Assembly (NCBI GenBank): GCA_947478525.1
Contig: CANJVU010000001.1
Coordinates: forward strand, 1-64,000
DNA: 64,000 nt
Source: Thiotrichales bacterium
Lineage (GTDB): Bacteria > Pseudomonadota > Gammaproteobacteria > Francisellales > CACEW01
Direction: 5' to 3'
In this document: piece by piece, positions 1-10,500 of the stretch
How positions within the stretch are numbered: the first letter of the stretch is position 1
Layout: each line of letters opens with the position of its first letter
The notes under the pieces: generated by a model
Databases searched by the model: none
The model's input: the letters and a program-made list of their open reading frames with translations, nothing else
What the model was told of the DNA's origin: nothing
Position numbers and translations under genes: made by a program

Positions 1-3000
1 GCATCGGCAAGCGTTACCGGTACCGCGACAGTAAGCACAACACCTTCAGTCTCGGGTTCATCCTCTAAAACGGCATCTGCATCATTAACTATTACCGCTA
101 CCAAATCCTCAACCGGTACCAATACCGCCACCGTAACCGTAAGTCCTTCCGCTTCGCCCTCTTCTTCAAGCAGCGCTAGCGCACCAACCTCTGTCACCGC
201 CACTGAATCTGTTACCGTTACCGTTTCGCCTGCACCTTCACCCTCGGTGTCACCAACGGTAAGCGTGAGCACCACGTCGACCACTTCACCGAGTGTCACT
301 GCATCGGCAACAGTAAGCGGCACTGCTTCAGTTACGGCTGCTAATACCAACACCAGTACACCGTCATTAACCGCAACCACCAGTTCGACGGCTACCATTA
401 CCGCCAGCGATTCAAAGAGCTCAACAGGAACCACCAGCATAACCATTAGCAAGAGTGTCAGTGCAACGGTTACCGCAACTCCTTCGGCTTCGCCTTCGCC
501 AACCGCTGCTGCTTCACAATCGGTATCTACTTCAAATACGGTAACCGCAAGCACCACGTCGACCATTTCACCGAGTGTCACTGCATCGGCAACAGTAAGC
601 GGCACTGCTTCAATTACGGCTGCCAATACCAACACCAGTACACCTTCATTAACCGCAACCACCAGTTCAACGGCTACGATTACTGCTAGTGATTCCAGCA
701 GCGAAACGGGAACAACTTCTGTTACCTTTTCATCCAGCATGAGTGCAACCATCACAGCTTCTCCATCGGCTTCAAATGCCGTCACTGTAACTTTATCCGA
801 CAGCGTAACACTAACCGTCAGCGGCTCAATTACTTTAACGCGCTCACCAGATGGCAGCGTGACAGCAACCGGAACGGGAACCATTACCGGAACGCCAACA
901 CCCACCAGCACGACAACCTTAAGCAGCACAGAGACAGCAACGATCAGCCGCACAGCTACTGTCTCAGGCACAACTTCCAATTCCGTCTCTGTTACAAACA
1001 GTGCAACTGGAACAAACACAACGACCGCCAGTATCACACCCAGTGTTACACCGACAACTTCTGGAACCGCTTCTGCTTCTGCCACAGAAAGCATTTCGCT
1101 TTCTCCGACAGTCACACTCACCCGTACTCCTTCTACTTCTGTTACTCCGTCAGGCAGCTCAACTCCTTCTGTAACTTACAGCACGACCCCAACTACTGCA
1201 AACTCAGAGTCTCCTAGCCCCAGCCCTTCGCCATCGCCAAGCCCTAGCTTTACCACTTCGGCAACCGCTACGGTTAGTGTTAGCAGCACCACCAGTACCA
1301 CAAATTCTGCCTCTAACTCTGTAAAAGCAACCTCATCTGAAAGTATTACCGCAACGGCCTCATTGTCTCATACAGTTACCTTGACGAGCTCTAACAGCGC
1401 CACCTTCACACCCAGCTCAAGCCCCACACCGACATCCAACACCACGCCATCGGTAAGTGTATCAATGAACCCCTCCACGTCTGGCTCTGACACGGTTACC
1501 GTTACCGTCACTTGCACTGTTAGTGACTCCAGCTCTGCTACCGGCACTTCTACGCGCACGGGTACTTTTTCTGCCTCTCCAACCACTTCGGTGACGATCA
1601 GCATAACACCCTCTGGCACTCCTACCGCAACGTTAACCGATACCACCTCAAGCTCAGCTTCTTCGTCGATAACCATGACATTTTCTGCCACTCCAAGCGA
1701 CTCAACCAGTTTAAGCGCTACGATGTCAGATAGCTCGACCTTATCAGAAACAAAATCGGCCACACCCACCAAAAGTATCGTGCAAACACCAAGCGCTACA
1801 CCGAGCACTTCCAACCCAGGTGCTGGATCTTTGGTCTGCGGCACCCAACCTACTAGTAAAACCGGAGTTTCTGTTGCGCTATACGCAAGTGCAAATGTAC
1901 AATTCACTGCCCCCAGTGCTTTTAGAACAACCCGATCCACAACGCTGATAGACACCGCTCCTAGCGGTGCGGTTTCACTGTTGAGTGGATGGGGTTGTAG
2001 CAGCAGTGGCGGCATCAATATCTGCACTAAAGTTTTGGCTGCGAATTCTTTTGGCAATATTCCCGCATTGACGGTCGGAGTTGTTAATGCTCTGAGTGCA
2101 GCAACCGCCACGCGAACAGGTTCGGGCATAACTACCGAAAAGATTCAAGTTACCCAATTAGGTGTTGGCCCTAACAGTGATACCACCTGTAATGCGCTGA
2201 TTACCACGAACAGGGTTCGGGTTCTGAACGTAAAATCAGAAAGCGAAGCAGCGCCAGCACTTTCGTCAGCCGACGCAGATAATGGCAGACATTTTTATGT
2301 GGTTGATGCCAAGACTTTTTCACCAGAACAAGCGGAGGAATTTTATCATGACCCCAATGTTTTTGGCGCCACTGTGCTTTATGCTAACAATGGAACAGAT
2401 GCACTACTACAGTTAGCAGAACAACTGCGTTTACGTCCCTTTGATCATGTTCACTTTGTTACGCCAGTGGATGAAGCAAGTGGCCATATGCTCATCAATG
2501 GCGAAGTACTTACCTCAGAAAATTTTAAAGATAGTGGCGTACGCTTTGATGGTATGGATGTTTCATTTTATGGATGCAGCACAGACTCTAAGCTGGCCGA
2601 TGTGGCAAGCCATGCGTTGGGCGCTAAGTCTGCCTGCTTCTCTGACGATAAAACAGGGAACCCCTTGCAACACCCGGGTGCTGATTTTGACCTAGAAGTC
2701 TGCGCTGAAAAACCTGGCTTGCGTGGCAGCCTGTTAAAGGGCCGCAGCGTTCCTGAAGTGGTACAACGCTTGCTCACGGCTGAAGGGGTGCATTTGGGCG
2801 CCCGCTCTGCTCAAAACAGTCGCTCTATTTCAAAACATGACCACCCCACTGTGTTAAGTACCACCGCGCTGGCTCCTAAAGAAGACGTCATTGATCTTCG
2901 CGACCATTTGGCACACAATCCACTTACAATAGAAGAGGCAACAGCGGTATTAGCAGACCTCTCAGAAAAACTTAACCAACATACATTAAACGATATGTCG

Positions 3001-6000
3001 GACATACTCGAATTACTTCGATTAAACCCAGAGGCATACGAGCCAACGTCGATTGAAACCTATAAAGCACTGAATGCGCAACTGATCAACTGGCTGGAGG
3101 CTTGTGACATTATTCTGAGCAACCCCGAAATCAGCATCGAGCTGGAGTATCTCGCTATAGATACGCAAGTCGATCTAGAGCCGATACAAAAAAAACTTGC
3201 GGAAATGTCGACCGAGTCCGTCAAATTAAAGGCTTTGGCAGAAGAGCACGTCGAAGCACTATTGCTAAAAATTGAAGCTGAAGTTGCCCCGGAAGCGACG
3301 GCAAAAAGTATGGGCTATGGCATTATCGTCGGAGAAGCCATTCACCAGCTGTCTCAATGTATTGGCGATAGCTTAACTGCCAAATCACAGGTGGAAATGG
3401 TTTCAAGCTGGATATCTGGCGTCAAAAAAGCAGGAAAAAGGAGCAAACCTACAGATAATACGCCCGTACGCTTACCCATTGATTTACATGAAAAATCAAA
3501 AGGATTGCCGCCAGAATTGTATGCTCGAAACTTACAATACTATCAACAGATCATGGCACACAGTCGCCCAGAAAAAAGGCCAGAATTGTTGGCTGCATTT
3601 GAGGAAGCTGTTCGACAACAAACAACACTATCCGGCTATGCCACTCAAATGATCGGAGGGGTCAGCGCCGTAGTGGCATACCCGGTAATGAGAGCCATGG
3701 GCTGTAGCAAAACCTCTTTTAGCCAGACGCTTAAGCAATCCACTTACGCGGTCGTTGCGGGCTCAATCAAAGCTTCTGTTCACATCAACACCCTACCGCC
3801 TCCAAGTCAATGGCCCATCAAAGCGTCTCTTCGAAGCTCGCTAACAGCAGCCGCAGGTTATACTCCTCAAATATTGAGTCGCGCTAAAGCTACGTTTTTA
3901 GCAGCCATCCCCATGGTGGCGCCGCAAGCAAAAATATTCTACGGTCATCTGGTACAGGCGCTTAATCAAGGGGCAGAAAAACCCTTTACTTCAGCCCAAT
4001 ATTATTCTGCCTTAATGCTTGGGGGATTGCTCTGGAGAGGTTTTGAAGCGAGAAAGGCGAAGGATGGCGCTTTTAATGATATCATTAAGGCCGCAGCGCC
4101 GGTGATTTTGGCACAAGTTATGAAATACGTCGTTGCCACACTGGTCGGAGGCCCTCTTGGCACCTTGTGTACGATGATGTCAGAAGCCTCTCTCTTAAAT
4201 GCGGTGTTGTCGGTTGGCATGGGCCTTCTCGAGACATTATATAGCCTCTGCCATTCAAAAGCATTACGCAAAAAACTGGACGCATGCACAAGTGATACCC
4301 AACGCGTGCAGTTGCTCACGCAATCATTTGGAAAGGAAGCGGCAAGCACGTTAGGATCCGGTGGCTTTACTCCACTTGAGCGGTTGGCCAGTATTTTGAC
4401 CAAAAAACTTACCGCAGTAGCGGCTAAAATAATCTCCCCAGAAGAAAAATTAGACCTACAATTGAAATTAGATGAAATGCCAATGGCACTTGGCTGCATG
4501 GCTCAACAATATAAATTAAAAAAAGCGACTGTTAAAGGTAATTGGTTAGACTATGAAAAAGGCGTGGTGTTAAATAACATTCTGCTTAATGCTGCGCTGG
4601 GTGAAGAGGGTTTTTGCCCAACCATTTTTGCAGGTGCTGAGTTGGTCAAAGGTACCCGACGCCCTGCCCTATTGCCGCATTACGATTTATCCACGGGTCG
4701 ACACGGATTATTGATGTTCTCGATCACACCCGAGGAAGGGGTGAAATATCGCTATATTAATCCATTGATTAAAGCCAGCAATGGCTCACTGCCAGAAGGA
4801 AAAGACGGTGAAGCACTGCTAAAAGCACTAAAGACATTGGCAGAAACCTATACCAGTGATAAATTGATCTGCGCGGTACAAAAGCACACACCTGAAGCAT
4901 TGCCAACGGAGCAGCGAGATATCGCCGGGGGTTATTTGTGTGCCACCTATGCCATGAAGTGTGTGCAAACTGGTAGAATCACGGATACACTCAGTTGTGG
5001 CGCTAAAAAACTACAAAGTATGATTGAGTTAATGTTAGCCAACAGATTAGCGGCGAAAACTAAGCTCGCCGAAATGAAGGACGGTTCAACGCTGAGTCAA
5101 CGTGCCCAGTTATTTATGTCCAAAATGATCGCACAATTTACTTTGACGCTCAGCGCTAAGCAAAAACAAACATTAACCAGACAATATAAAAATTATGTTT
5201 GTGGCATTTTAGAACCTGTGGATGCCGCACGACAACAGCGAGCCATTGCATTATTTGCAGAAGTGGAGCGTGAAGTGTTTGGTCGAACCTATGGTAACTT
5301 ACCAAACAACCCAGCATTTCCTGCTTTACCCGAAGCCCCGTCCTTATTGGCCAGAGTGGCAAGTGCTGTTTTCTCTACCCCATTTGGCACGCCGTCGGAT
5401 GAAACCCTTTATGCGGAAAGATCGGCAGAAATAAAAGAAAAGGCCTTGGCACTCTGCGTCAAGTCATCACCGGCACCCACAGCACCTAAAAACCCCGAGC
5501 TTTCACTGCTTGCAGATCGCGCGTTGGCGGCGTGTACAGACGACAGCCCAGGTAAAACCCTAATGTCGCAAGGCAAAGCGTTTATCAGGGCATTAAAAGA
5601 ACACTTTGCCATTCCTCTTAGCCCCGCACAAGAAGCGATTATCAGAAATCTTTATATGGCTTATGTTTGTGGCCACTCCACGCAAGAGAGTCAATTATTT
5701 GCGGACCTCGAATATCAACTATGGGGGAAAACTTTTGGCAACATCACGCAACAAGATTTGCCCACCGTAAAACCAGCAGCACAACAAAGTTATTTAAGTG
5801 GCAGCTACTGGCGCTACTGGCTTCAAAGCCCTGTGACAGCAGTCAGTGCACAAAAGGATTTGTTTGAATTATGTGGCAGATATCGCGAAGATTTAACGAT
5901 AGGCAGTGACCATTTTATCAAACCCATACTCACTGGTTTGGTAGGTGTTGATAAAATGGATAGCATACCAATTGCCCACACACGCATGAACACCTTAGAA

Positions 6001-6507
6001 GATATGCAAAGGCTCATAGAACAAGCGCAAAAAGGCCAACCTGTGCTTGCGTTAAGAGAAGATCAAACACGCAACCACCACTACCTCTTGCAGTTCATCG
6101 CTGTGGAGGGTAAAGTTCGTATGAATATCATCGATACCGCTGTGGCTGGACCATATTCTCAAAAAGATTATCGGGAACTTACTCAATGGGGCGTTAAGGC
6201 AGGCGCTGAAGTTCATTACCAGGATCCCCCACAAGTTGAATCACGCGGAAATGGCGCCGCAGAAGCTTTATGTGTCGCAGTATCTTTAGTGCAAACCGAT
6301 AAAATGCCTAGCCCAGAAACCCTAACAGGGCAAGTGAATAGGGTAGCAATTGATTGGGATATAATCTCCCAGGCAGCAGCCACTCCTCCAGATTCTCCCA
6401 CTAGTGTTACTGAGTTAAAATTACAAGAAGGCACATTTGGTTTCTTCGCCGGTGGGAAGGGAGCACCCCAAGCACCTGGAGATCTGGAGTACCTTCTAGA
6501 GGTCTAG
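1..6507 (+). CDS. Giant Ser/Thr-rich protein with DUF4347-like domain and two degenerate CE-protease-like domains (5' partial)
   Basis: The reading frame is open from base 1, so the GTG at 247 is only the first in-window start and the gene begins upstream. Bases 1 to about 1815 encode a low-complexity Ser/Thr stalk (repeats such as TATVSGTASV). A Cys-containing beta-like segment follows (about 1830-2230). About 2290-2710 resembles DUF4347 (LINGEVLT, then SFYGC with Cys at 2575). A long helical region with hydrophobic stretches near 3640-3720 and 4090-4260 comes next. The C-terminus holds two domains homologous to the CE protease domain of the neighbouring gene at 7578-13688. Copy 1 has His 4702, Asn 4759 and Gln 4912, but Gly where the Cys should be. 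Copy 2 has His 6079, Asp 6133 and Gln 6232, but Asn at 6250. Both therefore look catalytically dead. Two helical modules (5089-5305, 5509-5751) separate them. Surface exposure or secretion is inferred; the export signal lies outside the window. Confidence 0.85.
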   Translation, partial: ASASVTGTATVSTTPSVSGSSSKTASASLTITATKSSTGTNTATVTVSPSASPSSSSSASAPTSVTATESVTVTVSPAPSPSVSPTVSVSTTSTTSPSVTASATVSGTASVTAANTNTSTPSLTATTSSTATITASDSKSSTGTTSITISKSVSATVTATPSASPSPTAAASQSVSTSNTVTASTTSTISPSVTASATVSGTASITAANTNTSTPSLTATTSSTATITASDSSSETGTTSVTFSSSMSATITASPSASNAVTVTLSDSVTLTVSGSITLTRSPDGSVTATGTGTITGTPTPTSTTTLSSTETATISRTATVSGTTSNSVSVTNSATGTNTTTASITPSVTPTTSGTASASATESISLSPTVTLTRTPSTSVTPSGSSTPSVTYSTTPTTANSESPSPSPSPSPSPSFTTSATATVSVSSTTSTTNSASNSVKATSSESITATASLSHTVTLTSSNSATFTPSSSPTPTSNTTPSVSVSMNPSTSGSDTVTVTVTCTVSDSSSATGTSTRTGTFSASPTTSVTISITPSGTPTATLTDTTSSSASSSITMTFSATPSDSTSLSATMSDSSTLSETKSATPTKSIVQTPSATPSTSNPGAGSLVCGTQPTSKTGVSVALYASANVQFTAPSAFRTTRSTTLIDTAPSGAVSLLSGWGCSSSGGINICTKVLAANSFGNIPALTVGVVNALSAATATRTGSGITTEKIQVTQLGVGPNSDTTCNALITTNRVRVLNVKSESEAAPALSSADADNGRHFYVVDAKTFSPEQAEEFYHDPNVFGATVLYANNGTDALLQLAEQLRLRPFDHVHFVTPVDEASGHMLINGEVLTSENFKDSGVRFDGMDVSFYGCSTDSKLADVASHALGAKSACFSDDKTGNPLQHPGADFDLEVCAEKPGLRGSLLKGRSVPEVVQRLLTAEGVHLGARSAQNSRSISKHDHPTVLSTTALAPKEDVIDLRDHLAHNPLTIEEATAVLADLSEKLNQHTLNDMSDILELLRLNPEAYEPTSIETYKALNAQLINWLEACDIILSNPEISIELEYLAIDTQVDLEPIQKKLAEMSTESVKLKALAEEHVEALLLKIEAEVAPEATAKSMGYGIIVGEAIHQLSQCIGDSLTAKSQVEMVSSWISGVKKAGKRSKPTDNTPVRLPIDLHEKSKGLPPELYARNLQYYQQIMAHSRPEKRPELLAAFEEAVRQQTTLSGYATQMIGGVSAVVAYPVMRAMGCSKTSFSQTLKQSTYAVVAGSIKASVHINTLPPPSQWPIKASLRSSLTAAAGYTPQILSRAKATFLAAIPMVAPQAKIFYGHLVQALNQGAEKPFTSAQYYSALMLGGLLWRGFEARKAKDGAFNDIIKAAAPVILAQVMKYVVATLVGGPLGTLCTMMSEASLLNAVLSVGMGLLETLYSLCHSKALRKKLDACTSDTQRVQLLTQSFGKEAASTLGSGGFTPLERLASILTKKLTAVAAKIISPEEKLDLQLKLDEMPMALGCMAQQYKLKKATVKGNWLDYEKGVVLNNILLNAALGEEGFCPTIFAGAELVKGTRRPALLPHYDLSTGRHGLLMFSITPEEGVKYRYINPLIKASNGSLPEGKDGEALLKALKTLAETYTSDKLICAVQKHTPEALPTEQRDIAGGYLCATYAMKCVQTGRITDTLSCGAKKLQSMIELMLANRLAAKTKLAEMKDGSTLSQRAQLFMSKMIAQFTLTLSAKQKQTLTRQYKNYVCGILEPVDAARQQRAIALFAEVEREVFGRTYGNLPNNPAFPALPEAPSLLARVASAVFSTPFGTPSDETLYAERSAEIKEKALALCVKSSPAPTAPKNPELSLLADRALAACTDDSPGKTLMSQGKAFIRALKEHFAIPLSPAQEAIIRNLYMAYVCGHSTQESQLFADLEYQLWGKTFGNITQQDLPTVKPAAQQSYLSGSYWRYWLQSPVTAVSAQKDLFELCGRYREDLTIGSDHFIKPILTGLVGVDKMDSIPIAHTRMNTLEDMQRLIEQAQKGQPVLALREDQTRNHHYLLQFIAVEGKVRMNIIDTAVAGPYSQKDYRELTQWGVKAGAEVHYQDPPQVESRGNGAAEALCVAVSLVQTDKMPSPETLTGQVNRVAIDWDIISQAAATPPDSPTSVTELKLQEGTFGFFAGGKGAPQAPGDLEYLLEV
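268..695 (+). repeat. Direct repeat, two copies of about 146 bp at a 282-bp period, inside the Ser/Thr stalk
   Basis: Bases 268-413 and 550-695 align without gaps at an offset of exactly 282 bp (94 codons), with about nine differences by eye. Differences are mostly silent or conservative, so the frame is preserved. This is far closer than the general compositional similarity of the stalk and points to a recent in-frame duplication. Such repeats could change stalk length by recombination. Confidence 0.85.
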
Positions 6508-6584
6508 TAAAATATCTGGTAAAATATTATTGGGAAGTTAGGCTGAAATTTGTTAAGATGAACGCGTGAGTGTAGGAGGAAAGT

Positions 6585-7067
6585 ATGGATAATGCGAAAC
6601 GTCATGCCTCAGGGTTCACCCTGATTGAGCTGATTGTTGTTATGGTGGTTATCGGCATTTTAGCTGCAATTGCCGTACCCAGATATCTTGATTTATCTAG
6701 TGCAGCAAAACAAAGTGCACTACAGGCCACGGCAAATTCGATTTATTCCTCCTCGATGACCAATTTTGCTGACATCACGTTGGGTGACATCAACAACTGC
6801 AATGCAATTGAACCAGACACCTATAGCTGCCTAGAAGTCTTTCAGTCCTTACTGTCGACCAACGACTATGATAAACTCTTTGCAAATAATGATTCCACGT
6901 ACCAAATTTTTGATGCAGCAGGCAATTGGAATATTAATGCAAAAGTCATACCAGACCCCAATGATGCCACAACAGGATATTGTATTGTAAAAAATCGCAG
7001 CAATAACGCGGTTACTGGAAATATTTACCTAAAACTCGTATCAGTGGCCTCCAACCCGAGTTGCTAA
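6585..7067 (+). CDS. Type IV prepilin, MshA-like
   Basis: A 160-aa prepilin with a short basic leader, MDNAKRHASG, then FTLIELIVVMVVIGILAAIA, the classic class III cleavage site (Gly before Phe) and N-terminal assembly helix with Glu at +5. Cys residues in the C-terminal half (NNCNAIE, YSCLEVF and a Cys-terminal tail) could form the usual pilin disulfide. The start is fixed by a strong AGGAGG just upstream of the ATG. It lies 77 bp after the giant gene on the same strand and is followed by a second pilin. The N-terminus is nearly the same as the MshA-like pilin at 32772-33194, so it is probably a paralogous pilin assembled by the same MSHA machinery. Major versus minor subunit status cannot be read from the sequence. 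Confidence 0.9.
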   Translation: MDNAKRHASGFTLIELIVVMVVIGILAAIAVPRYLDLSSAAKQSALQATANSIYSSSMTNFADITLGDINNCNAIEPDTYSCLEVFQSLLSTNDYDKLFANNDSTYQIFDAAGNWNINAKVIPDPNDATTGYCIVKNRSNNAVTGNIYLKLVSVASNPSC

Positions 7068-7132
7068 ATTTAACTGTTCAACTTTAAAAAACTGTGGTAG
7101 ATTCCCCGCTGATCTGTAGGAGGATTAAACAA

Positions 7133-7561
7133 ATGAACATCAAAAAACATCTTATTTCTGGCTTCACCCTGATCGAACTGATCGTCGTTATGATAATTAT
7201 CGGCATTTTAGCCGCGATTGCGGTGCCGAAATATTTAGATCTGTCAGATGCGGCACTCACTGCTTCTCTTACCCAAGCAGCAGCAGAGTTAAACTTTGAC
7301 TCTATGCAAAACTTTGCAATTAGGCAAATCAACCCCACAGCGGGATATCGTGTTTATATTGGCGCAGATTGCCTAGATATGTTTAACAACCTAAACATCA
7401 GCCTGGAAAACATTAATTACCTGCCTGTTTATGGAGCTGGCGGTTATACTGGCTCTGTTACTGCAATAACGGGCGATGACCAACGTGGAATGTGCGGCAT
7501 GGCGGCAAACAGATCAAGCATCGGTCCTTTTGTGCCCGTCTACCTGATGCTAACCTCCTAA
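7133..7561 (+). CDS. Type IV prepilin, MshA-like (second copy)
   Basis: A 142-aa prepilin starting MNIKKHLISG, then FTLIELIVVMIIIGILAAIA. I chose the ATG at 7133 rather than the upstream in-frame GTG at 7094, because GTAGGAGG sits about 8 bases before this ATG and the resulting 10-residue leader is typical. The mature N-terminus continues with VPKYLDLSDAA, nearly identical to the MshA-like protein at 32772-33194. Cys residues in DCLDMF and GMCGM may pair. It forms a short tandem with the pilin at 6585 and converges on the giant gene at 7578. It is likely a pilus subunit in the inner membrane before assembly and in the fibre afterwards. Its sequence beyond the assembly helix diverges strongly from the first pilin. 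Confidence 0.9.
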   Translation: MNIKKHLISGFTLIELIVVMIIIGILAAIAVPKYLDLSDAALTASLTQAAAELNFDSMQNFAIRQINPTAGYRVYIGADCLDMFNNLNISLENINYLPVYGAGGYTGSVTAITGDDQRGMCGMAANRSSIGPFVPVYLMLTS

Positions 7562-7577
7562 AATTCGGCCACACCCC

Positions 7578-10500
7578 TTAAGGTCCGATGGGGGTGGGAA
7601 CATCCTGTTTTTTTCCCTCTTCCGCCTTACCCATAAATACAGAGGTTACGCGTTGGTGAACTGGTTCTGATGAAAGAGATGCTGCAAGCTTAGCTTCTGC
7701 TCTAATCTTAAACGCCGCGTTTTCAATCACACCAAACCCTTGACGCAGGGTCTTTTGATCTGCGGGTTTGCCGGTTTGTGCAAGGGCTTTTGCATTTATC
7801 GCAGCATGTTGGCCGCATTCCGTACTGCCTCGTTGTTGCAAGGTCTCAGTGCAATATTGCAATACGCCATCAACCAGCAATCCTGGACAATTTAGCGACG
7901 CAATCATCTGTTGGATTGCGTGATAAGCATCATGGTCAAGTCTATGATTACCCATTTTATCTGTTTTAAAAACAAATGCCGAATCAACGACCGAGAATTG
8001 AATAACGCCTTCGGTGTGCGATGCTTGCAATATAAACGTATGTTTGCGTTCAGAATCATAGATGGGTATCAACAGTGTTTTACGACGCGTTTTATTCCAG
8101 GCTTCACCAAACCCTTTGTTGAGCAAACGCGCCAACTGGCCAGAAGCCCCATCATGTTTTGGCACCAAGGCTTGCGTGCAAATTAATCTCCTTTCATGCG
8201 AGACCAATCCGAACGATTGCGCTGTTACAATATCTACCTTTATGCCCAACGCTTTTAAAGTGGGCAACCACTCCGTTGCCACATCCATGGTTTTATCGAT
8301 GTGTTTGCTGCACAACCTCTCAATAGCTGCTTGTAATTGTTCCGGCGTAACGGTTGGTTCGGTTGTTACGGTTTTCCAGAGCGTCCACAGCGAAGAACCG
8401 AGTGATTGCACAGCCCCCGCAACAGAAGCAGCCGCCGACAAAGCACCAGAGAGTGTTGAGGTCGAGAGGGTTGAGGACGCATCGGTTAGGCCAATACGCG
8501 CAAAGTTTCCGCCCAAAGCCTGTCCCGGAAAAAACGCTTGTTCCATTGCGGCAAACCAGCTCTTGTCCTCTTCGGGCTGATGGGCATCACCAATTAAGTA
8601 TCGGCGATACTGTGTTTTGATGATTTTTTCTGATTCTTCATCCAATGGCTTTTCCTTACCCAACGCTTCAATCAGCGCTGCCATAAAAGCCGCTACTTGT
8701 TGGTCCAAGGTACAGCGATCTTTTTGATACAAGGCCTGTTCTGCCAAATATTCCGCACAAAATGCATGTTCTGTTTTAGCCGCGTGCATCAAAACCTCTA
8801 CCTTACTGATATCTGCCAGAGGTTCTAGAGCGGTTGATAACACCGCTTTTTGTCGAGCCAGAATAGTTTGACGCTTACCTGCCAACCGCGCCCTCCTTCC
8901 TGCATCGGAAAGATAGGACTTCATCATTTCATGACCATAACTCCGGTCCGCACTAGACTCTCCCTTGGTTAAATAGATGTGCACCAGCGTTTGCAGACCA
9001 AACTCCAGCTTCTCTTCCACACTCAGTGTTTTGATGGCTTGTTTATTTTTACCAGAAATAAGTTCGCTATATTTGTAGCCTTCAAAAAGTGCCACCAGCT
9101 TTGCCTGTTGTTGCGGTTTCTTTGGACGCCAGGTCAGCAATTCATCATCCAGTGCCGCCATTACCCAGGGGTGTCCAGCACGTAATACCGGCTTTTCGCC
9201 CTCTGCGCTGCTTAACAACGTTTGTGCATCTACATATTCCAGATATCCTGGTTTTTCCGCTGTTTCAACGCTGACACCCGCTGCGGTGATGGGCGTTTCT
9301 TTTGCATAATTTTCATTGATCAATCGCTCAAATTCAGCATATTTAACACGGTTAAGTGTTGCTGAAAAATACTGTAATGACAAGTGCAACAACAACGCCG
9401 CTTGTACTGGAAAAGCTTGTACTTGCTCTCGCGTTAACAGCAGCGCAAGTAGTGCGAGGGTTCGATCAGAAGTGGTTTGACCATGGCTAGATTGATTATA
9501 ATCCTCTGCCGCTGCTTCAAGGCTGCCATATTGTTTGATAACGCGAGCCTTCGCGGTATCGGAAAATGCCCGTATCCGCGCTTCCACTTCAAGTCGCTCG
9601 CGAGCCAGTGACGTCAGTATAGAAAGCGCCCCCATAGCGGCGTCTGGCAGTGCAGCCCTGATTTCATCTGTTGCGCTAATTTCCCATTTGGGTGGCAAGG
9701 GGTTGAGTAACTCTGGGCCATAGGTGTCCGCAGCAGATTGTGGCGTAGATTCATCTCTTAATTGCGGGCCATAGTATGGCAAATGCTGTTGCGCAGCCAC
9801 ATACTGTTCCCAGGTCTCATTGGCTTCAACACTGTACTTTGGATCCAGGTGTGCAAGCGCACCTCGTACCGCTTTGTGATACGGGTCAGATTTGCCTTTG
9901 GCGCCCTCATATTCGCTTTTTAGTTGTTGATATACCGCATAGTTTGCGCGGTCTTCTTTAGAGCGTAAAACCGGCGTATCCCCCAAAAATCTGACGCGGG
10001 ACGCCTGTTCTATTTCCCCTGGAATGCGCGCTAAAAACTTGGGAAGCTCAACCTCTCTGAGATATGCCTTTTCTCGTTCAACCGGATGCGTCAGGGTACA
10101 CAAGCGATCAATCGTGTTTTCTAAATCGCGTGCAGATGCTGCATCCAATTCATGACCTCTTCGCTCCTGGTAATCCATCAACATACTCAAGGAGTCTAAT
10201 AATTCTTTTCGTTCTTCTGGTCTAAGCGTCAAAGAACCTGACACTCGGGCATTCAATGCCTCGAATCTGGCTTTAGCATCTGACCACCCCGCTTTAAAAG
10301 CCTCTGGGCTTGGGTCAAAAGTGGACGCGCGCATTGTTACTGGTGCTGTGCCTGCAGAAGCGCCTAAGTGCTCACGCCCTGCAGGCATAAAATCGGTGAT
10401 CGGCATTGGTCTTGGCATTCCATCAGAACATGATTCATACACAAAATCTTTGCCCTCTCCAAGGCCAGTATAGGTGGTAGAACGACAAACCATGGCACCG

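Noticed and set aside
1..1815. Repeat array resembling CRISPR
   Set aside because: Repeats are in-frame coding sequence of variable length with no constant repeat-spacer pattern.
1368..2129. 253-aa reading frame opposite the Ser/Thr stalk
   Set aside because: Val/Glu/Leu-rich composition is the mirror image of Ser/Thr/Ala codons in the stalk; no ribosome site or motif.
7572..7613. Possible terminator between convergent pilin and giant genes
   Set aside because: CACCCC/GGGGTG stem is short and the T run is about 20 bases away inside the giant's coding end.
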